DNA of 64,000 nt from Marivivens geojensis (lineage in GTDB: Bacteria > Pseudomonadota > Alphaproteobacteria > Rhodobacterales > Rhodobacteraceae), in NCBI RefSeq assembly GCF_023540835.1, contig NZ_JALKCU010000001.1, positions 682,001 through 746,000 on the forward strand, read 5' to 3'. The translations under genes and the position numbers were made by a program. The notes under the pieces are model-generated. The model was not told the DNA's origin. It ran no database searches and worked only from the letters and a program-made list of their open reading frames with translations. Within the stretch, counting starts at the first letter, position 1. Every line of letters begins with the position of its first letter. Shown here piece by piece: positions 59,964 to 64,000 of the stretch.

Positions 59964-60952
59964 AGAAGTTTCAAGTCGTCGGTATCGGCAACGCAATGGT
60001 CGACGTGCTGACCCAAGAGACCGAAGCGTTTCTGACCGAGGCGGGCATCGAAAAAGGCATCATGCAGTTGATCGATATGGATCGTGCGGTTGATCTTTAT
60101 AGCCGTATCGGTGCGGCCAAGGAAATCTCAGGTGGCTCTGCGGCGAACACGATTGCGGGGATTGCGCATCTTGGTGGTCGGACGGCCTATGTGGGTAAGG
60201 TCAAGGATGACCAGCTTGGCGCGATTTTCGCTCACGACTTGCGGGCGCAGGGTGCCGTATATGAAACCAAGCTCGCCCCCAAGGACGCCGCTCAGGAAAC
60301 GGGTCGTTGCATCGTCGTCGTGACACCTGATGGTGAGCGGTCGATGAACACCTATCTGGGCGTGACAGAGTTCCTTGAGCCTTCGGACATCGACGTGGAT
60401 ATGATGGCCGATGCAGAGTGGATTTACCTTGAGGGCTACCGCTTTGATGGACCCGAGAGCCACGCCGCGTTCTCCAAGGCGATCAATGCGTGCAAGGGCC
60501 ACGGTGGTAAGGTGTCGATCACCCTCTCTGACCCGTTCTGCGTCGAGCGCCACCGCGATGCGTTCCGCATGATGATCCGCGAAGACGTTGACCTGCTGTT
60601 CTGCAACCGCGCTGAAATGCTGTCGATGTATCAAACCGAGGATTTCGACGCGGCCTTGGCCATGGCGGCGAAAGAAGTGTCCATCGTCGCCTGCACAGAC
60701 AGCGATAATGGGGCGCATATCATGTCGGGCGGTCAGCGTTGGCATGCGCCCGCGGTTCCGACACAGATCGTTGATGCAACGGGTGCGGGCGATCTCTTTG
60801 CGGGTGCATTCCTCTGGGGCCTGACCAACGGTCATGGCCTAGAGACCTGTGGCCGTATGGGCTGTGTCGCGGCAAGCGAAGTGATCAGCCACATCGGCGC
60901 GCGCGCTGAAAGCGACTTGAAGGCATTGTTCTCGCAACACGGCCTGATCTGA
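59960..60952 (+). CDS. Adenosine kinase / PfkB family sugar kinase
   Basis: A 330-residue ribokinase-fold kinase. The GGSAANTIAGIAHLGG substrate motif and the VDATGAGDLFAGAFLWGL anion-hole/catalytic motif (Asp in GAGD) are complete. The sequence type is the one usually annotated as adenosine kinase in roseobacters, phosphorylating adenosine to AMP; other nucleosides or sugars are possible. Coupled to nth by a 4-base overlap. The next gene is a second PfkB kinase, convergent. Confidence 0.88.
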   Translation: MKKFQVVGIGNAMVDVLTQETEAFLTEAGIEKGIMQLIDMDRAVDLYSRIGAAKEISGGSAANTIAGIAHLGGRTAYVGKVKDDQLGAIFAHDLRAQGAVYETKLAPKDAAQETGRCIVVVTPDGERSMNTYLGVTEFLEPSDIDVDMMADAEWIYLEGYRFDGPESHAAFSKAINACKGHGGKVSITLSDPFCVERHRDAFRMMIREDVDLLFCNRAEMLSMYQTEDFDAALAMAAKEVSIVACTDSDNGAHIMSGGQRWHAPAVPTQIVDATGAGDLFAGAFLWGLTNGHGLETCGRMGCVAASEVISHIGARAESDLKALFSQHGLI

Positions 60953-60965
60953 TGTCGACGTGGGG

Positions 60966-61928
60966 CTAGAGCGGAGAGGTCTCCGTTCTAGCCAAACACT
61001 CGACAAAGTCGTCCTTGCGGCATAGCTCTGTGCCGTCGGTCATGCAGGCGGCAGAAGCAGCGGCAGAGCCGTGGGCGAGGGCTGTTGGTAAATCATGGCC
61101 CTGCGCAAGCGCCCACGTGAAACCGCCGACAAAGCTGTCACCCGCGCCGACCTTCGATTTAACAGTGACGTTCACGGCAGGGCAGAACCAACGGTTTGTC
61201 CCGTCCGAGAGGATGTTTCCGTCTGATCCGCGCGCGATAATCACGATGTCGGCGGCGCCTTTAGCAACCAGACCAGTGGCAAAATCAGCCGTGTCCGTGC
61301 GGGTGGTGAGGGGCAAGGCGCTGATTTCTTGGGCTTCGGCTTGATCCATGCGCAGCACGTAAGGGCGGATGGCGTGACCTTCGGCCAAATGCGACAGAGC
61401 CGCGCCTGAGGTGTCGACGACAACCTGCACGCCACGCCCTACGAGGTCTGCGCATAGCTGCGAATAGAGCGACGCCGTTGTCCCTGATGGTCCAGACCCC
61501 GACAAAACCACATACCCGCCTTCGGGCGCATTCGCGCAGATGGCCGCGCTGGCGGATGCGACGTCGGTGTTGCTCCAGTTTGGGCCAGGGAGCATAAAGC
61601 GAAACTGATTGTTGATGGACAGATCGGTGACGGCGAGGCTTTGCCGCGTGTCGCCGGGTGCGGCGTGGGCAATGACAGGGATGCCGGCTGCGTCCAGTAG
61701 TCGACGCAGATGCGCACCCGTATCGCCGCCCAAGGCCACAAACGCCGATGCGCGCCCGCCAAGTTGAATAATCGCGCGGGCCACGTTGATGCCACCACCA
61801 CCCGGATCGATCTGCGGGTCAGAACAGCGCAGCTTATGCCCCGCCGTGACCTGCGGCGCGGATGTCGCGATATCCAGCGCTGGGTTGAGCGTGACAGTTA
61901 AAATTTCAGGCATAGGGGCCGCCATCAA
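60966..61928 (-). CDS. 1-phosphofructokinase / PfkB-type hexose kinase
   Basis: A 320-residue PfkB kinase of the FruK/LacC/PfkB (6-phosphofructokinase II) group: TLNPALDIA start, DPGGGGINVARAIIQLGG substrate motif and VGAGDSFVGGF catalytic motif. Likely phosphorylates fructose 1- or 6-phosphate or tagatose 6-phosphate. An ATG at 61913 (MPEILTVTLN) is an alternative start. Convergent with the adenosine kinase gene, 13 bases apart. Confidence 0.88.
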   Translation of the reverse strand: MMAAPMPEILTVTLNPALDIATSAPQVTAGHKLRCSDPQIDPGGGGINVARAIIQLGGRASAFVALGGDTGAHLRRLLDAAGIPVIAHAAPGDTRQSLAVTDLSINNQFRFMLPGPNWSNTDVASASAAICANAPEGGYVVLSGSGPSGTTASLYSQLCADLVGRGVQVVVDTSGAALSHLAEGHAIRPYVLRMDQAEAQEISALPLTTRTDTADFATGLVAKGAADIVIIARGSDGNILSDGTNRWFCPAVNVTVKSKVGAGDSFVGGFTWALAQGHDLPTALAHGSAAASAACMTDGTELCRKDDFVECLARTETSPL

Positions 61929-61979
61929 AGCGTTTCGTTAGCCCTAACTTAGAGTGCTGACGGCCCCGACGCCACTGTC

Positions 61980-62897
61980 TTACATCAATTGATAGCTGTG
62001 CGGTACGAAGTGATATCCACCTTCGCCACGCTTCTCCACAAAGCCAAGCCCGGGGAAAGGCATGTGGTACCCGATCAGCGGAATACGATCGGTAGAAGCC
62101 ATGTCAAAGATGGTCTTGCGGGTCTGGGCTGCAGCGGCCTTATCCGCGTCAAAACGCACCTCCCACTCAGGGTTTTGCAGCGACCATACATAGTGGTTCG
62201 CAACATCGGCCATCAGCAGTAGTTGTTTTCCGCCAGACTCGATCATGTATGCCATATGTCCGGGGGTATGCCCAAAGGCTTCGACCGCGGTGATGCCAGA
62301 CCGAACACTGTCGCCGCCAGTCAAGAATTGTGTACGATCGGCGAGGGGGCGGACCTTTGCTTCGAACCCTTCATTACCCGACATATCCCAGTGGTCGTAT
62401 TCCAGTTGCCCTGTGATATAGGTCGCATTCGCGAAGGTTTCGCCTGCGTCGCCTGTCAGGCCGCCGATGTGGTCGCCATGCATATGGGTTAGAACGACAT
62501 GAGTGACGTCAGAGGTCTGGTATCCCGCGGAATTCAGCGCCCACGTTAAACCGCCTGCATCGGTCCCTGTGTCGAACAGAATAACATCTGACCCCGTGTT
62601 AATGATTGTCGGTGTGAAAAAGAACCGCGCAACATCCGACGGAATAAACGCTGCCTCTGCTGCCGCGTTAAAGTCATCATCTGACACATTGGTTCCAAAT
62701 ATCTGATGCGGATTTTCCACGTTACGAGATCCTGCAAGCAGGGTCGTTACCTTGAAGTCGCCCAAGGTAAAGTCGCGGTGCGTTGGCAGTTTGGATTCCA
62801 TGGTCATAGCATGTCCCTCTGCACGAGTTGCCAAAGGCACGGCGGCCATGGGCAGCGATGCACCAGCTAATAAAGCCTGACGGCGTGTAAGTGTCAT
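61980..62897 (-). CDS. Tat-exported metallo-beta-lactamase fold hydrolase
   Basis: A 305-residue periplasmic MBL protein. The N terminus TRRQALLAGASLPMAAVP is a Tat signal, cleaved near TRA or AEG. The zinc motif is THMHGDH (H138, H140, D142, H143), with GHTPGH and the late YHMPFPG as further ligands. The layout is of the quorum-quenching lactonase/AidC or methyl-parathion hydrolase-like group; substrate unknown. GGGGGAG lies 7 bases before the ATG at 62897, which excludes a longer upstream start. Divergent from gltX by 159 bases. Confidence 0.85.
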   Translation of the reverse strand: MTLTRRQALLAGASLPMAAVPLATRAEGHAMTMESKLPTHRDFTLGDFKVTTLLAGSRNVENPHQIFGTNVSDDDFNAAAEAAFIPSDVARFFFTPTIINTGSDVILFDTGTDAGGLTWALNSAGYQTSDVTHVVLTHMHGDHIGGLTGDAGETFANATYITGQLEYDHWDMSGNEGFEAKVRPLADRTQFLTGGDSVRSGITAVEAFGHTPGHMAYMIESGGKQLLLMADVANHYVWSLQNPEWEVRFDADKAAAAQTRKTIFDMASTDRIPLIGYHMPFPGLGFVEKRGEGGYHFVPHSYQLM

Positions 62898-63056
62898 TCT
62901 AAAACTCCCCCGATGGATGAATGGGTCAGATGTAGCGCATGGTTCCATCTTGCCAATCACAGCGATGTGAAATGGTGTCTTCAAGGGGCCGAAACCACAG
63001 CCGATATGGACAAAAGCGGGCCAATATGAAACAGGCGAGGGGAACAGGAGATACAC

Positions 63057-64000
63057 ATGACCACAACCCGTTTCGCCCCTTCGCCCACTGGCTGGATGCA
63101 CATTGGTAACCTGCGCGCCGCGCTGATGAACTTCTGTATTGCCCGACAGCAAGGCGGCACGTTTATCCTGCGTATCGACGACACCGATCAGGAACGGTCG
63201 AAGCCGGAATATGTGGACGGTATCTTGGATGCGCTGGCTTGGCTGGGCATCACCTACGACCGTATCGAATATCAGTCCAAGCGTCTGGAACGCTACGAAG
63301 CCGCTAAGGCGCAGCTCATCGAGATGGGCCGCCTATATGAGTGCTTTGAAACGCCGACCGAACTGGACTTGAAGCGTAAAAAGCAGCTGAACATGGGCAA
63401 GCCGCCGGTCTATGACCGTTCGGCACTGGACCTGTCTGAAGCCGACAAAGACCGCCTGCGCGAAGAGCGTGGCGGGTCGCACTGGCGCTTTAAGCTCGAC
63501 TGGGAGCGCATCGAATGGACCGACGGTATCCTCGGTGATATCTCGATTGATGCGGCTTCTGTATCTGACCCAGTTCTGATCAAAGAAAGCGGTCAGTTCC
63601 TCTATACCCTCGCCTCTGTTGTGGATGACGTGGATATGGGCATCACCAACGTTGTGCGTGGCTCTGATCACGTGACCAACACCGCGACGCAAATCCAGAT
63701 GATCCGCGCGCTTGGTGGCACGGTTCCGCAATTCGCGCACCATTCGCTGCTTACTGGTCCGCAAGGCGAGGCGCTGTCGAAACGTCTGGGCACGCTGTCG
63801 CTCAAAGACCTCAAGGCCAAAGGCATCGAGCCGATGTCCGTGATGAGCCTGATGGCGCGTCTGGGCTCTGCTGATCCCGTCGAACTGCGTGACACGGTTC
63901 AAGAGATCATTGACGGCTTTGAACTGGGCAAATTCGGCGTCGCGCCGACCAAATTCGATGTCCTTGACCTTGAACCGCTGACCGCACGTATCAACGCCGC
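63057..64000 (+). CDS. gltX: Glutamyl-tRNA synthetase (3' end outside window)
   Basis: Class I synthetase that charges tRNA-Glu. The N-terminal FAPSPTGWMHIGNLRAAL holds the HIGH-like motif (HIGN), and ALSKRLG near residue 240 is the KMSKS equivalent. AGGAG lies 6-10 bases before the ATG at 63057. The frame is open to the right edge, giving about 314 residues of an expected 440-470. Alphaproteobacteria often carry two gltX genes; this could be either. Confidence 0.95.
   Translation, partial: MTTTRFAPSPTGWMHIGNLRAALMNFCIARQQGGTFILRIDDTDQERSKPEYVDGILDALAWLGITYDRIEYQSKRLERYEAAKAQLIEMGRLYECFETPTELDLKRKKQLNMGKPPVYDRSALDLSEADKDRLREERGGSHWRFKLDWERIEWTDGILGDISIDAASVSDPVLIKESGQFLYTLASVVDDVDMGITNVVRGSDHVTNTATQIQMIRALGGTVPQFAHHSLLTGPQGEALSKRLGTLSLKDLKAKGIEPMSVMSLMARLGSADPVELRDTVQEIIDGFELGKFGVAPTKFDVLDLEPLTARINA

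Overview
The window looks like a chromosomal segment of an aerobic alphaproteobacterium of the Rhodobacteraceae (Roseobacter/Rhodobacter type). The signs are a hydrogenase locus in the hupTUV-hypF-hupSLC-hupDFGHJK-hypAB-hupR-hypCDE order known from Rhodobacter capsulatus, a MipZ division ATPase, an iron-sulfur 6-4 type photolyase, an atpIBE-b'-b operon with two b-type stator genes, and strong amino acid similarity to roseobacter proteins as I remember them. No rRNA, tRNA, CRISPR array, insertion sequence or prophage was recognised.

Layout. (1) 1-4.3 kb: a truncated argE-like gene, then an Lrp/AsnC regulator, an aldehyde dehydrogenase and a class III aminotransferase in the order seen at the 3' end of roseobacter ectoine-catabolism operons. 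(2) 4.3-16.5 kb: housekeeping and stress genes: two hydrolases, leuA with a clear leucine leader peptide, an SDR plus photolyase pair, an 18-repeat MORN protein, nadE, a 2OG oxygenase, cspA, a methyltransferase and a zinc-finger thioredoxin. (3) 16.8-22.7 kb: a five-gene operon for a soluble NAD-dependent molybdenum formate dehydrogenase (fdsGBA-fdhD-fdsD). (4) 23.8-43 kb, minus strand: a complete uptake [NiFe]-hydrogenase locus: H2 sensor (HupUV), kinase (HupT), response regulator (HupR), structural enzyme (HupSLC) and all maturation genes. (5) 43-53 kb: mipZ, a DEAD-box helicase, and the ribosomal/SRP block rpmE, rplS, trmD, rimM, rpsP, ffh. (6) 53-64 kb: a LysR regulator with an EamA exporter, an ArsR regulator, the Fo part of ATP synthase, an OmpA lipoprotein, nth, two PfkB kinases, a Tat-exported metallo-hydrolase and the start of gltX.

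How it works together. Formate dehydrogenase and the H2 uptake enzyme sit about 1 kb apart and point to lithotrophic energy capture: formate gives NADH, and H2 oxidised at the periplasmic side feeds the quinone pool through the HupC cytochrome b. HupS carries the six-cysteine proximal cluster pattern of oxygen-tolerant membrane-bound hydrogenases. HupUV lacks the export signal and the C-terminal processing tail, as expected of a cytoplasmic sensor that signals through HupT to HupR.

The least explained parts are: a plus-strand locus wedged between trmD and rplS (about 46.54-46.98 kb) with a run of stem-loops, a 31-residue membrane peptide gene and its own terminator; a 60-residue exported HTGH peptide between hupL and hupC; a perfect 22-bp GTATAC palindrome in front of the AbrB-like transporter; and a LysR-type box in front of fdsG with no regulator gene beside it.
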